A stretch of DNA of 64,000 nucleotides from Helicobacter cetorum MIT 99-5656 (lineage in GTDB: Bacteria; Campylobacterota; Campylobacteria; Campylobacterales; Helicobacteraceae). The DNA is taken from contig NC_017735.1 in assembly GCF_000259275.1 (NCBI RefSeq), positions 434,001 through 498,000 of the forward strand, in the 5' to 3' direction. The notes under the pieces were generated by a model, which was given only the letters and a program-made list of their open reading frames with translations, searched no databases and had not been told where the DNA came from. Below are positions 1 through 9,417 of the stretch, in pieces (position 1 is the stretch's first letter; the number at the start of each line of letters is the position of its first letter). The translations under genes and the position numbers were made by a program.

Positions 1-900
1 TTCTAAATTTTGCTCGCTTCTCACCACATTATTAGGGTCAAAAGTCTCTTTAGTGCTTTTCTTTTGTGAAAAATCAAACTCCGCATTAACCCTTGCTACT
101 ACTTTATTTTTACCCCCTACAATAGGGGCTAAGATATTGACCACTTTACTCTCTAAAATATTTTCAAAATTCTGTTTGTAGCGTAATTGCTCTAAGGCTA
201 ATTCTTTAGAATTATCTAAGCTATCGCCTTCGCCTAGTGGCTCGCCATTTTCATTCACGATTTTCACATTCTCTATAGTGAGCTTAGGAATTGAAGCAGC
301 AATAAGATTTTTAATCCCTAAAATTTGGGTGGGTAAAAGCTTCATATCCGGCTTAAGCTTTAGCATAACCGATGCGCTTGGTGGCACTTCTTTAGAGACA
401 AACACGCTCTCTTTTGGAATTGCAATATGAACATTAGCTTTAAGAATGGGGTTTAAGCTTTCAATCGTGCGAGATAATTCGCCTTCAATCGCACGAATGA
501 GCTTGATATTTTGGTCAAAATCAGTCGCCCCAAAGTCCTTAGTGTCAAAAATTTCAAAACCTACTTTACTCGTTTTAGGAATGCCTTGAGACGCTAAAGT
601 GATTCTTTCTTCATAAATTTTATCCTTAGGAATAAGAATGGTAGTGTCTTTAGGCACTTTGTAAGGAATTTGGTTTTGTTGAAGGTGTTGCAAGATTAAA
701 GCGTTATCGCTAGGGTCTAGCCCTTCAAATAAGACTCCATAGCCCCCTTGAACATAATCTTTTTCTTTAAAAGGGTAGAGCAACAAAAAAACAAGCAACG
801 CTGTAACCAAAACTCCCGCTGAAATGAGAGCAATCTTTTGCTTCTTATTCAGTTTGATAAAAAAATTAACAATTTGTTGCAACAATACTTTGAAGTCCAA
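1..900 (-). CDS. fliF: Flagellar MS-ring protein FliF (N-terminal 300 codons; gene runs off the window)
   Basis: FliF forms the MS ring of the flagellar basal body in the inner membrane. The reading frame is open without stops from base 900 to base 1. It has a short amphipathic start, a single transmembrane helix near residues 22-42 (ALISAGVLVTALLVFLLLYP), then a periplasmic secretin-like/YscJ-type region with GYGVLFEGLDPSDNA and ANVHIAIPKESVF. I chose the TTG at 898-900 because translation then begins LDFKVLLQQIVNFFIK, matching H. pylori FliF as I recall it, and AAGG lies about ten bases upstream. The C-terminal half, second TM helix and FliG-binding tail lie outside the window. A PAP2 gene lies 50 bp upstream on the same strand. 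Confidence 0.93.
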   Translation of the reverse strand, partial: MDFKVLLQQIVNFFIKLNKKQKIALISAGVLVTALLVFLLLYPFKEKDYVQGGYGVLFEGLDPSDNALILQHLQQNQIPYKVPKDTTILIPKDKIYEERITLASQGIPKTSKVGFEIFDTKDFGATDFDQNIKLIRAIEGELSRTIESLNPILKANVHIAIPKESVFVSKEVPPSASVMLKLKPDMKLLPTQILGIKNLIAASIPKLTIENVKIVNENGEPLGEGDSLDNSKELALEQLRYKQNFENILESKVVNILAPIVGGKNKVVARVNAEFDFSQKKSTKETFDPNNVVRSEQNLE

Positions 901-949
901 TGCTAGAACCTTGATAAAATTTTTAGCTTTTTCATTCTAATGATATGAT

Positions 950-1633
950 TTAAATTCTCTTAAACACGCTCAAATAAATCCCTACAGAAAAACAAGCCCC
1001 TAAAGCCCCTAAACAAAAACCTCCTAAAACATCGCTAGGATAATGCACCCCTAAATAAATGCGGGCTAACCCCATTAAGAGAATGAAGAAAAGCAAGCTA
1101 TAGATGAGAGTATTTCTAATTTTTTTATGAGAAATAAAATGGGGTAATAATAAGATAATTAGCCCATAAAAAATGGCACTAGAAAGCGAATGCCCACTAG
1201 GAAAGCTAAAGCCATGCGGACTTGAAAGCCACTCATCAGGGTTTGGTCTAGGGCGTGCAATGAGATGCTTTAAAAACTTTAAAACAGCTTCAGCTACCAC
1301 AATACTAAGCACAAACCACACTCCAAGCACTAATTTTTTACGATAGAGACTTAAAAATACCCCCACTAACAAACTCAAGGGCAACACAAATTTAGAAGAG
1401 CCTAAGAAAGTAGCGTAATTGACTATTTGAGCTAAAGTAGGGTTAGAATCAAAAGGGTGTGAACGCACTAAACTAAAAATCGCATTATCTATCAAACTCA
1501 TATGATTAAAAAGAACCAAGTAAGCAATAAGTCCAAAAAGCACGCTAAAAACAACCCCTAAAAGAAAAAGAGCCTTAATTTGCAGTAATAAAAATGGTTT
1601 AGATTGCACATTTTTGAGAGAATTTTCAGTCAT
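950..1633 (-). CDS. PAP2-family membrane phosphatase
   Basis: A 227-residue polytopic membrane protein carrying all three PAP2 signature motifs: K122-x6-R129-P130, PSGH at 145-148 and R191-x5-H197-x3-D201. These form the phosphohistidine active site that removes phosphate from lipids such as phosphatidate, phosphatidylglycerophosphate or undecaprenyl pyrophosphate. Hydrophobic segments lie near residues 22-42, 82-98, 101-118, 152-166 and 175-190. It sits upstream of fliF on the same strand and is divergent from pyrG. The substrate cannot be read from the sequence. Lipid A or undecaprenyl phosphatase roles are both possible in Helicobacter, which has several PAP2 paralogs. Confidence 0.85.
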   Translation of the reverse strand: MTENSLKNVQSKPFLLLQIKALFLLGVVFSVLFGLIAYLVLFNHMSLIDNAIFSLVRSHPFDSNPTLAQIVNYATFLGSSKFVLPLSLLVGVFLSLYRKKLVLGVWFVLSIVVAEAVLKFLKHLIARPRPNPDEWLSSPHGFSFPSGHSLSSAIFYGLIILLLPHFISHKKIRNTLIYSLLFFILLMGLARIYLGVHYPSDVLGGFCLGALGACFSVGIYLSVFKRI

Positions 1634-1863
1634 TATTTTAAAACCCTTTTAGCTAGTTAATATCAAAATTTATACTCAATGAAATTCAAAATGGCTCTTA
1701 AAGATTTTAAACAATCATATTTAAACACATAAGAGCTTTTTATTCTAGTAAAAAATAGCTAATAAGAAACTGAAAAATTAAGGATTTATTATCGGTTATT
1801 TTTATTTTTTTTAAAAGACATCAATTTTTGCTCTCTTTTAAAGCTTTTTAACCCTTTTTAGAC

Positions 1864-1869
1864 TACAAT
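1864..1869 (+). promoter_or_regulatory. Probable -10 box of pyrG promoter
   Basis: TACAAT 36 bases before the pyrG ATG. A TTTAAAGC stretch lies about 20 bases further upstream and resembles the Helicobacter -35 region. AAAGGA follows at about 1889. The 271-bp space to the divergent PAP2 gene holds no gene that I can see. Confidence 0.5.
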
Positions 1870-1904
1870 TTGAGAAGTAAAAATCAAAAGGAACACAATA
1901 ACTT

Positions 1905-3521
1905 ATGGATAGAGCCAAATTTATATTCGTTACAGGGGGCGTTTTAAGCTCTCTAGGAAAGGGTATTTCTTCATCATCAATTGCAACTTTATTGCAACAT
2001 TGCAACTACCAAGTTTCTATTTTAAAAATTGACCCTTATATTAATATTGACCCAGGCACGATGAGTCCCTTAGAGCATGGCGAAGTGTTTGTAACTAGCG
2101 ATGGGGCTGAAACGGATTTAGACATAGGGCATTATGAGCGTTTTTTAAACAAAAATCTCACCCGTTTGAATAATTTCACTACCGGACAAATTTTTTCAAG
2201 CGTGATAGAAAATGAGAGAAAAGGTAAATATTTAGGCAAGACCATTCAAATAGTGCCTCATGTAACCGATGAAATCAAAAGGCGTATTAAACATGCCGCT
2301 AAAGGACTAGATTTTTTAATTGTTGAAGTGGGCGGAACCGTGGGTGATATGGAAGGCATGTTCTACTTAGAAGCTATCCGCCAACTTAAATTAGAGCTAG
2401 GAAGCGAGCGAGTGATTAATGTGCATGTAACTTTGATTCCTTATATTCAAACCACTCATGAATTAAAAACTAAGCCCACGCAACATTCAGTCCAAGAATT
2501 ACGCCGACTTGGAGTAACGCCCCAAATTATCTTAGCCCGTTCACCTAAGCCACTAGATAAAGAATTGAAAAAGAAAATCGCTTTAAGTTGTGATGTAGAA
2601 CAAGACAGCGTGATTGTCGCCACCGATGCAAAAAGCATTTATGCATGCCCTATTCATTTTTTACAAGAAGGTATTTTGACTCCCATTGCTAGACGCTTTA
2701 ATTTGAATAAACTACACCCCAAAATGGCAGCATGGAATACTCTAGTAGAAAAGATTATCGCCCCTAAACACAAAGTGAAAATCGGCTTTGTAGGTAAGTA
2801 TCTAAGCCTAAAAGAATCTTATAAGTCTCTCATAGAAGCCTTAATCCATGCAGGGGCGCATTTAGATACACATGTAGAGATTAAATGGTTAGATAGCGAA
2901 GATTTTAATGATGAGACCCCTTTAGATGAGATTGATGCGATTTTAGTTCCTGGAGGCTTTGGAGAACGGGGCATTGAAGGAAAAATATGCGCGATAAAAA
3001 GGGCTAGATTAGAAAAATTGCCTTTCTTAGGAATTTGTTTGGGCATGCAACTAGCCATTATTGAATTTTGCCAAAATGTTTTGGGCTTAAAAGAAGCCAA
3101 TTCTACAGAGTTTGACAAAAATTGCCAAACCCCTGTGGTGTATTTGATTGAAGATTTTATTGACCAAAATAACCACAAACAGGTTCGCACCTACAATTCG
3201 CCTTTGGGTGGCACCATGCGATTAGGCGAATATCAATGCGAAATCATGCCAAATAGCTTACTAGAAAAAGCCTATAAAAAACCAAGTATTAAAGAACGCC
3301 ACCGCCACCGCTATGAAGTCAATCCCAAGTATAAAGAGCAATGGGAGTCTCAAGGCTTAAAGGTAGTGGGCGTAGGGGCTAATGATTTAGTAGAAGCCAT
3401 TGAATTAGAAAAGCACCCTTTCTTTGTGGGTGTGCAATTTCATCCAGAGTTTACTTCTAGGTTACAAAGTCCTAACCCTATTATTTTGGATTTCATTAAG
3501 AACGCTCTTTATAAATCCTAA
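1905..3521 (+). CDS. pyrG: CTP synthase
   Basis: Converts UTP to CTP using ATP and glutamine, the last step of pyrimidine nucleotide synthesis. The 538-residue product has the usual family length. The N-terminal synthetase domain starts [15 protein letters not shown] and carries the [14 protein letters not shown] and [16 protein letters not shown] motifs. The C-terminal glutamine amidotransferase domain has the nucleophile loop [11 protein letters not shown] and the catalytic His-Glu in GVQFHPEF. The gene begins a plus-strand run with recJ and a pseudouridine synthase, with 14 bp before recJ, so they are probably co-transcribed. Confidence 0.98.
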   Translation: MDRAKFIFVTGGVLSSLGKGISSSSIATLLQHCNYQVSILKIDPYINIDPGTMSPLEHGEVFVTSDGAETDLDIGHYERFLNKNLTRLNNFTTGQIFSSVIENERKGKYLGKTIQIVPHVTDEIKRRIKHAAKGLDFLIVEVGGTVGDMEGMFYLEAIRQLKLELGSERVINVHVTLIPYIQTTHELKTKPTQHSVQELRRLGVTPQIILARSPKPLDKELKKKIALSCDVEQDSVIVATDAKSIYACPIHFLQEGILTPIARRFNLNKLHPKMAAWNTLVEKIIAPKHKVKIGFVGKYLSLKESYKSLIEALIHAGAHLDTHVEIKWLDSEDFNDETPLDEIDAILVPGGFGERGIEGKICAIKRARLEKLPFLGICLGMQLAIIEFCQNVLGLKEANSTEFDKNCQTPVVYLIEDFIDQNNHKQVRTYNSPLGGTMRLGEYQCEIMPNSLLEKAYKKPSIKERHRHRYEVNPKYKEQWESQGLKVVGVGANDLVEAIELEKHPFFVGVQFHPEFTSRLQSPNPIILDFIKNALYKS

Positions 3522-3535
3522 TCTATAGTCAAGAG

Positions 3536-5083
3536 ATGAAACAAAAGCTTAAGGCTCAAATCAAAGAGCAAGTGGCTTCTATCGCCTATGATAAAGGGTT
3601 TCCTAGCCCCTTTTTGTTTAAAGACCTAAAAAAGGGAGCGCTCAAAATCATAGAAGCGATAAAAACGCATACAGAGATTTTAGTAGTGGGCGATTATGAT
3701 GCAGATGGCATCATTAGCTCTACGATTATGGCAAAATTTTTTGCGAGTTTGGGCTATGGGCATGTTCGTTTTGCTATTCCTAATCGCTTCATTGATGGCT
3801 ATGGAATTTCTAAAAAATTCTTAGAAAAACACCACGCCCCCTTGATTATCACGGTGGATAATGGCATTAGTGCCTTTGAAGCTGCAGATTTTTGTAAAGA
3901 AAAAAATTACACTCTCATCATTACAGACCATCATTGCTTGCATAATAATGAAGTGCCTAATGCCTATGCAGTGATTAACCCCCAACAACCTGATTGTGCT
4001 TTTGTGCAAAAAGAAGTGTGCGGCGCCTTAGTGGCGTTCTATTTATGCTATGGCATTCATAAACTTTTAGAAAAAGAAAAAAGCCATTCTAGCGAATTAT
4101 TGTGCCTAGCTGGAGTGGCTACAATTGCTGATATGATGCCCCTAACCTTTTTCAACCGCTTTTTAGTTTCTAAAGCCTTGTATTTTTTACAAAAAGAATC
4201 TTTAGGGGCTATGGGGTTCTTGCGTCAAAAAGAAGTTTTTAGAAAACGCTCTTTGAAAGCTAGCGATATTTCTTTCAATATTGCCCCTTTAATCAACTCT
4301 GCAGGCCGTATGCAAGACCCAAAACTTGCCCTAGATTTTTTAAACACAAATAATATGCAAGATTGCTACTCTTTGTATGAACGCTTAAAAACATGCAATT
4401 TGGAGCGTAAAATCATTCAACAACAGGTTTTTGAAGAAGCCTATGAGCGTGCTATGATTGGTAAAAAAATTGTCGTGGCTTTCAAGGACAATTGGCATGA
4501 AGGGGTGCTTGGCATTGTGGCGTCAAAATTAGTAGAAGCCACTCAAAAACCTAGCCTGGTTTTGACCTTTAAAGATGGGGTGTATAAAGGGAGTGGTCGC
4601 AGCTCTCAAAATATTGATTTAATTGACGCTCTTTGTGGGGTTTCTTCTTTATTGCTTGGCTATGGGGGGCATAGACAAGCTTGTGGTTTGAGCATTGAAA
4701 AAGAAAATCTAGTGTTACTCTTTGAAACCTTAGAAAGTTTTGATTTCAAAGTATTGCCCACCCATGAAAAAGAAACCCCCCTAAAACTACGCCTTAAGGA
4801 TATTGATAAAGAGCTTTTAGAAATTATAGAATTAGGCGAACCCTACGGACAAGAAAACCCAGAACCTTTATTTAAAGCTCAAAATTTAGAAGTCATAGAA
4901 GAAAAGATTGTTAAAGAAAGCCATCAGATTTTGCGCTTTAGAGATAATGAATGTGTGAAAGATGCTATTTATTTTTGCGCTGAGCGATTTTTGAAAGTGG
5001 GTGAAAAAGTTAGTGTGCTTTTTAGCGTGGAGTTAGATGAGTATTCTAACGAGCCTAAGATGTTTGTTAAAAGTTTATTGTAG
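3536..5083 (+). CDS. recJ: Single-stranded-DNA-specific exonuclease RecJ
   Basis: A 5'-3' ssDNA exonuclease of recombination and mismatch repair. The 515-residue protein shows DHH-family motifs: VVGDYDADGI, TVDNG, the name-giving ITDHHCL and AGVATIADMMPL. The DHHA1 domain contains GVLGIVASKL and the GGHRQACGLSI motif. It is shorter than the E. coli enzyme (577) but normal for epsilonproteobacteria. Its TAG stop shares one base with the GTG start of the next gene, which implies translational coupling. Confidence 0.95.
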   Translation: MKQKLKAQIKEQVASIAYDKGFPSPFLFKDLKKGALKIIEAIKTHTEILVVGDYDADGIISSTIMAKFFASLGYGHVRFAIPNRFIDGYGISKKFLEKHHAPLIITVDNGISAFEAADFCKEKNYTLIITDHHCLHNNEVPNAYAVINPQQPDCAFVQKEVCGALVAFYLCYGIHKLLEKEKSHSSELLCLAGVATIADMMPLTFFNRFLVSKALYFLQKESLGAMGFLRQKEVFRKRSLKASDISFNIAPLINSAGRMQDPKLALDFLNTNNMQDCYSLYERLKTCNLERKIIQQQVFEEAYERAMIGKKIVVAFKDNWHEGVLGIVASKLVEATQKPSLVLTFKDGVYKGSGRSSQNIDLIDALCGVSSLLLGYGGHRQACGLSIEKENLVLLFETLESFDFKVLPTHEKETPLKLRLKDIDKELLEIIELGEPYGQENPEPLFKAQNLEVIEEKIVKESHQILRFRDNECVKDAIYFCAERFLKVGEKVSVLFSVELDEYSNEPKMFVKSLL

Positions 5084-5979
5084 TGCCTTTTATTGAAGAA
5101 GAATTTGAAATTTTAAAACCCACAAAAGCCTTATTTTTTGTGCGTGATATTTTAAAATGCTCACTCAAAGAAGCTCAACGCCATATTGATAAAGAGCGAT
5201 TGAAAATTAATCATAGAGTGGTTAAAAAATCTCAAATTATTCAAGGCATAGCGAGCTTAACCTATTTTAAGCCTACAAATAACATTCAAAAGCTTGTTTT
5301 TGAAACCAAAGACTTTGGCGTGTTTAATAAAAACGCTCAAGTTTATACCCACCCTAAGGGCTATTTCTACCATGAAAGCTTGCTAGATTGCATTCAGTCT
5401 CATTTTGGTAAAAACGCCCACCCAGCCCACAGACTAGATTATGAAACCAGCGGGTTAGTCCTAGTAGGCAAGAATTTGCAAAATACTAAAGCCTTAAAAA
5501 CGCTTTTTATGCAACAACTTGTTAAAAAAACTTATTTAGCCTTAGTGCATGGCAAAATCACGCAATCATTACACATCAATAAGCCTATCTTAGTGCCACA
5601 AAACATTCAAAAAGATTTGCGTATCCGCTCTTGCATTTCTCCTTTAGGCAAGCCTTCAATTACGCTTGTTGAACCATTAACCTACAATGCCTTTTTGGAT
5701 ACGAGCCTAATTAGAGTAACCCCACTCACCGGACGCACGCACCAAATCCGCTTGCATTTAAGTAGCGTGGGTCATAGAATTGTAGGCGAAGGGCTTTATG
5801 GGGTGAGTGATGAAAATGCCAGAGAATATCTAAGATTAAAGCGTGAAAATAATGCCCCACTACTCATGCTCCATGCAACTAGCTTGGACTTTGAATTTAA
5901 AGGGGCGAGCTATAGGCTAATTTCTCAAATGCCTGAACGCTTTATTCAATTTTTAAAACAACAAAATACCCTAAATTGA
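5083..5979 (+). CDS. RluA/RluD-family RNA pseudouridine synthase
   Basis: A 298-residue pseudouridine synthase. An S4-like RNA-binding segment lies at about residues 20-50 (SLKEAQRHIDKERLKINHRVV). The catalytic motif HRLDYETSGLVL contains the essential aspartate, and later family motifs include LTGRTHQIRLHL and GEGLYG. It starts with GTG overlapping the recJ stop (taGTG). The RNA target (23S rRNA or tRNA) cannot be decided from sequence alone. It is the last gene of the pyrG-recJ run. Confidence 0.93.
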   Translation: MPFIEEEFEILKPTKALFFVRDILKCSLKEAQRHIDKERLKINHRVVKKSQIIQGIASLTYFKPTNNIQKLVFETKDFGVFNKNAQVYTHPKGYFYHESLLDCIQSHFGKNAHPAHRLDYETSGLVLVGKNLQNTKALKTLFMQQLVKKTYLALVHGKITQSLHINKPILVPQNIQKDLRIRSCISPLGKPSITLVEPLTYNAFLDTSLIRVTPLTGRTHQIRLHLSSVGHRIVGEGLYGVSDENAREYLRLKRENNAPLLMLHATSLDFEFKGASYRLISQMPERFIQFLKQQNTLN

Positions 5980-6324
5980 AAATGCTTCCACATATAGTTA
6001 TGCGATTTTCTTAAGAAGTCTTATTCAATTAGTTTTTAATTATCTAAGCTTTATTGATTCAAAATAAACACTCCTTAACCACAATCTAGTGAATTTGGCT
6101 GTTTTTGAAATTCAAAACCTAAGCTTGATTGATATAAATTCAAGGCTCAAAAAATATATTATATCAATTTCAATTAGACATCAATAAATCATTTGTGTGG
6201 CTTATTTTTAAATTTTTTATCAATTAAGTTTAAAATAGATAGTATTATCTCTTATAAAATTATATAAAATAATTCATTCATGAATCTATTCCTTTTTATT
6301 TTTTACCACAAATAGGTTTTTATC
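5980..6324. other. AT-rich intergenic stretch, no gene seen
   Basis: About 345 bases of very AT-rich DNA after the pseudouridine synthase and before the promoter of the HsdS/HsdM-like pair. I see no open frame worth calling. A 10-bp inverted repeat (ATTGATATAA at 6128-6137, TTATATCAAT at 6159-6168) is present without a following T-run, so it is not a clear terminator. The base composition and position suggest the edge of an inserted accessory patch. Confidence 0.5.
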
Positions 6325-6353
6325 TTGACTTAACAAACATATTCTACTATACT
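6325..6353 (+). promoter_or_regulatory. Strong sigma-80-type promoter of the hsdS/hsdM-like pair
   Basis: TTGACT at 6325-6330 and TATACT at 6348-6353 with an ideal 17-base spacer. Transcription should start near 6360. The AAGGA ribosome-binding site at 6381-6385 lies five bases before the ATG at 6391. This is the most canonical promoter that I found in the window. Confidence 0.7.
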
Positions 6354-6390
6354 AAGTCCAACTATAATTTTTCAAGTAGAAAGGATGAGC

Positions 6391-6975
6391 ATGACACTAA
6401 ATGAAATTGCTACAATTAAAACAGGTCTCATTCTTGGAAGAAAAAAATCTCTTGATATTTCCACAACAACCTACCAAGTAATTTCTCTAAAATCTTTCAA
6501 TCAAAATGGATACTATAATCAGTCTTTAACAGACGACTTCACAGCTACCTGTGAAATACCCAAAGAGTTTTTTCTCAAACAAAATGACATTTTAATGAGC
6601 ATGAGAGAACCACACACAGCGGTGTATATCAGAGAAACACCTCGTTATGAAACCATTATTTCATCAATCGCTGTTGTTATTAGACTTGAAAAAAAATACA
6701 CCGACCTTTTTAACCCTCTCTTTTTATGTCTGTATCTAAACTCCCCCTTTACTAATAAAGCCTTATTTTCTCAAGGCTCAACTATTGCTATGCTTAATAT
6801 CTCTAACTTAGGACAAATTAAGATTAATCTTCCGCCCAAAAAAATCCAAGATAGAATTGCCACTTTACAAACACTCATCTATCAAGAAAATACACTTCTT
6901 TTGCAACTCCTTACAGAAAAAGAAAATCTAATGCAAGGCTTGTTGCTAGAAACCTTAAACAAGGAGCAACAATGA
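6391..6975 (+). CDS. Half-size HsdS-like DNA-recognition protein
   Basis: About 194 residues, resembling one half of a type I restriction-modification specificity subunit. It opens with the TRD-type start LNEIATIKTGL and contains FFLKQNDILMSMREPHTAV, GSTIAMLNISNLGQIKINLP and the closing helix PPKKIQDRIATLQTLIYQENTLL, which is the usual conserved coiled-coil spacer. Only one target-recognition domain is present, so it would have to dimerise to read a bipartite site. I prefer the second ATG (6391) over 6385 because AAGGA at 6381-6385 overlaps the first. It overlaps the downstream HsdM-like gene by four bases (ATGA). The gene order S then M, with no R subunit, is unusual. Confidence 0.75.
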   Translation: MTLNEIATIKTGLILGRKKSLDISTTTYQVISLKSFNQNGYYNQSLTDDFTATCEIPKEFFLKQNDILMSMREPHTAVYIRETPRYETIISSIAVVIRLEKKYTDLFNPLFLCLYLNSPFTNKALFSQGSTIAMLNISNLGQIKINLPPKKIQDRIATLQTLIYQENTLLLQLLTEKENLMQGLLLETLNKEQQ

Positions 6976-8129
6976 AACCCATTCTCTTATCTAATATCAA
7001 TGATAGTCAACTTTCTAAAAATTACCTTACAAAACCACTAAAAGATTTCTTAGAAAAAGAATCTATTGATAGCTTAAATGAAATTTTAGAAATAATAAAA
7101 GCTAAGCCTAGAATTTCCACAGAACATCATTTGCCAGATAGTGGGCTTTTAAAAGACTTTATCGTTAATAATTTCAACAAAAAAAACATGGATTTTACAA
7201 GCCCCAAAGAAATTTGCATTCTCTTAGCCAAACTCCTTGAACCAACAAAAGATAGTAGCATTTATGACCCCGCTTGTGGGATAGGCTCTCTACTCATACA
7301 AATGAAAAGAGAAGCCAATAGTCATGTAAAACTATACGGACAAGAAAGAAGTCTTTTTGTTGCAACATTATGCCAAATCAACATGCATTTAAACCATATC
7401 AAAGATTTTTATATTGAATGTGAAGACACTCTTTTTAAACCACTGCATTCTACAAACAATATCTTAAACAAATTTGATTATGCTATCTCTCACTTACCCT
7501 TTGCTTCTAAAATACAACCCCCTGCCCTACAAGAAAATCACTACCAACGATGCCACTGGAATCTTCTCTCTAAAAATAACGGCGACTACGCTTTTTTATT
7601 GCATATGTTAAGCTCTCTTAAAGATGAAGGCAAAATGGGGGTTGTCGTTCCTCATGGTGTATTATTTAGAGAGGCTCATGAAAAAGAAATTAGAAGACAG
7701 CTTGTTGAAGAAAATCTCATAGAAACCATTATAGGCTTGCCCACTAATTTATTGCCAACCACAAATATTTCTGTTTGTATAATTATCTTTAACAAAAAGA
7801 AATCTACTAAAGACATTCTCTTTATTGATGCTAGTCAAAGCTATGTGAAACAAAAAAATGGGGTTAAGCTCAATGATGAAATCATTGAAGAAATTATATC
7901 CACCCATAAGGACAAAAAGACCAAGGAAAAATACTCGTTTTTAGCCAACTTAGAAAAAATCAGAGAGAACGACTATAACTTAAACATTGCTCGCTATATA
8001 AACGCAAGAGAAGAGAAAAAAATTGATGTGAAAGAGACTGCAAGAAATATTGAAGTTATCAAACACCAATGGTTTCAATTGCAAAATGAAATCCGTCTCT
8101 GCTTAGAAGAATTTAATGTGAAAGGATAG
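6972..8129 (+). CDS. HsdM-like N6-adenine methyltransferase with a destroyed catalytic motif
   Basis: A 385-residue homolog of the type I modification subunit. Motif I for SAM binding is intact (DPACGIGSLL, residues 99-108). The region where HsdM enzymes have NPPF reads SHLPF (residues 173-177, in DYAISHLPFAS), so the catalytic Asn and first Pro are gone. The rest keeps the family shape: GKMGVVVPHGVLFR, LIETIIGLPTNLLPTTNISVCIIIF and the DINLTRY-like YNLNIARYI near the C-terminus. It is shorter than a true HsdM (about 500). SAM or DNA binding may survive, but methylation is unlikely. It may be a regulator or defence component rather than an R-M enzyme; that is inference. Confidence 0.78.
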   Translation: MKPILLSNINDSQLSKNYLTKPLKDFLEKESIDSLNEILEIIKAKPRISTEHHLPDSGLLKDFIVNNFNKKNMDFTSPKEICILLAKLLEPTKDSSIYDPACGIGSLLIQMKREANSHVKLYGQERSLFVATLCQINMHLNHIKDFYIECEDTLFKPLHSTNNILNKFDYAISHLPFASKIQPPALQENHYQRCHWNLLSKNNGDYAFLLHMLSSLKDEGKMGVVVPHGVLFREAHEKEIRRQLVEENLIETIIGLPTNLLPTTNISVCIIIFNKKKSTKDILFIDASQSYVKQKNGVKLNDEIIEEIISTHKDKKTKEKYSFLANLEKIRENDYNLNIARYINAREEKKIDVKETARNIEVIKHQWFQLQNEIRLCLEEFNVKG

Positions 8130-8131
8130 TT

Positions 8132-8218
8132 ATGAAAATTTTAACTTATATTGTTTTACTTTACATTGTTATAACGATGTTTGCGTTACCATTTATTGTG
8201 CTATTGAATTTTGATTAA
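8132..8218 (+). CDS. Small hydrophobic membrane peptide (28 aa)
   Basis: An ATG two bases after the hsdM-like stop with AAAGGA at 8121-8126 (five-base spacing) opens a 28-codon frame: MKILTYIVLLYIVITMFALP followed by FIVLLNFD. Almost the entire product is one transmembrane helix. It would be translated from the hsdS/hsdM mRNA. Its last 18 bases overlap the 3' end of ruvX on the opposite strand. The function is unknown. Small type I toxins and holin-like effectors have this size and shape, but so do chance ORFs. The good ribosome-binding site is the main support. Confidence 0.45.
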   Translation: MKILTYIVLLYIVITMFALPFIVLLNFD

Positions 8219-8608
8219 ATAAGATTTTACATAGCGTTCTAAAATCCTGCACGCACTTAATGAGTCCAAACGCCCATCTTTTTGGGCGATTTGCTTATTT
8301 TTCTTGCCTAAATGCCCTAAATCTTCATAGGCTTCTATACTAGAGTTATCTTCATTGATAAAAACAATTTCGCCCTTAAAGTCTAAAAGCGTAATAAAAT
8401 GCTTAATGCGAATGTTTGTATCCACATAACTTTCGCTAGGCTTACCCACCACTAGAGTTGTAACGCCCTTTTCTTTCAATAAATGGCTTAAATCCTTAGA
8501 GGCTTGATTTCTATTCTTGCGTAAAATCGACTCTAAAGGCAAAATAACCCCTTCTAAAAGAATGGCTAAACCAATGCGTTTTAGCCCCACATCGCATGCT
8601 AAAATCAT
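8201..8608 (-). CDS. ruvX: RuvX/YqgF-family Holliday junction resolvase-like protein
   Basis: A 135-residue RNase H-fold protein needed in other bacteria for 16S rRNA 5' maturation and proposed as an alternative resolvase. The N-terminal strand has the acidic residue in ACDVGLKRIGLAI, VVGKPSE follows, and the C-terminal DGRLDSLSACRILERY carries the last acidic site. The start codon overlaps the dprA stop by four bases, so it ends the ilvC-minD-minE-dprA-ruvX run on the minus strand. Confidence 0.88.
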   Translation of the reverse strand: MILACDVGLKRIGLAILLEGVILPLESILRKNRNQASKDLSHLLKEKGVTTLVVGKPSESYVDTNIRIKHFITLLDFKGEIVFINEDNSSIEAYEDLGHLGKKNKQIAQKDGRLDSLSACRILERYVKSYLIKIQ

Positions 8609-9405
8609 GCTAACACCACGCTATGATTTATGCGCTTGATTTTGCCTAATAATTCGTATTCTAAAAGCTTGTCGCCATATTTTAGATACGCTTCTTCATA
8701 GCTAGGGTTTTTCGCACAATATTCTAAAAATTCATCTTTGGCTATATCTAATTCTTTCAAATGATAATCTTTTAAAAGGGTGTTAATAAAATTTTGAATG
8801 TTATAAATGCCTTTAGCTTGATTTTTTTCTAAAAGCTCATTAGTGCCTTCGCTTTCATTTAGGCGTTGGGGTAAAACAAACAAAGGCTTTTGATATTTTT
8901 GAGCCAATCTTGCACTGCTCATAGAGCCACTAAGCAAATCCGCTTGCGGAATAATGACTGCATCACTTAATGCAATAACCAGACGATTTCTAGCTAAAAA
9001 TGAGCCTTTATGAGCGATAGAGTCTTTTTCATATTCGCTTAAAATCAAGCCATTTTGAGCGATTTTTTGAATGATTTTAGCATTGCTTGCAGGATAGATT
9101 AAGTCCAAACTACAAGGCGAGAGCATAATGGTATTAGGCAAGGCATTTTCTTGAGCAATAATATCTACTCCTAACGCTCCCCCACTCACAATGATTGCAC
9201 CACTTTTAGCAAGCTCTCTAGCTAGAGTGATGGTGTGTTGTTTGCTATAAGGGGTGGGTCTTCTTGTGCCTACAATAGCCACTTTTAAAGGTGCGTTTAA
9301 AAGCTCAGTATCGCCTACAAAATAGAGTTTTTTAGGGGGGTCTTTGAGAATGTCAAAGGCTTTAGGAATGCTCTCTAAAACATGGTATTGAAAGTTGCTT
9401 TTCAT
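8605..9405 (-). CDS. dprA: DNA processing protein DprA
   Basis: Loads RecA on incoming single-stranded DNA during natural transformation. The 266-residue protein shows the extended Rossmann fold: VAIVGTRRPTPYS, the ssDNA-binding SGGALGVDIIAQ, FLARNRLVIALSDAVIIPQA and GSMSSARLAQKY. The C-terminal part contains a short winged-helix-like domain (ELLGKIKRINHSVVLA), as in H. pylori DprA. It lies between minE and ruvX. Confidence 0.95.
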   Translation of the reverse strand: MKSNFQYHVLESIPKAFDILKDPPKKLYFVGDTELLNAPLKVAIVGTRRPTPYSKQHTITLARELAKSGAIIVSGGALGVDIIAQENALPNTIMLSPCSLDLIYPASNAKIIQKIAQNGLILSEYEKDSIAHKGSFLARNRLVIALSDAVIIPQADLLSGSMSSARLAQKYQKPLFVLPQRLNESEGTNELLEKNQAKGIYNIQNFINTLLKDYHLKELDIAKDEFLEYCAKNPSYEEAYLKYGDKLLEYELLGKIKRINHSVVLA

Positions 9406-9417
9406 CAGTTATTCAAA

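Noticed and set aside
2456..3190. Minus-strand ORFs opposite pyrG
   Set aside because: Shadow frames of a well-conserved enzyme gene.
6128..6168. Inverted repeat ATTGATATAA...TTATATCAAT as a terminator
   Set aside because: AT-only arms with a 21-base loop and no T-run; too weak to call.
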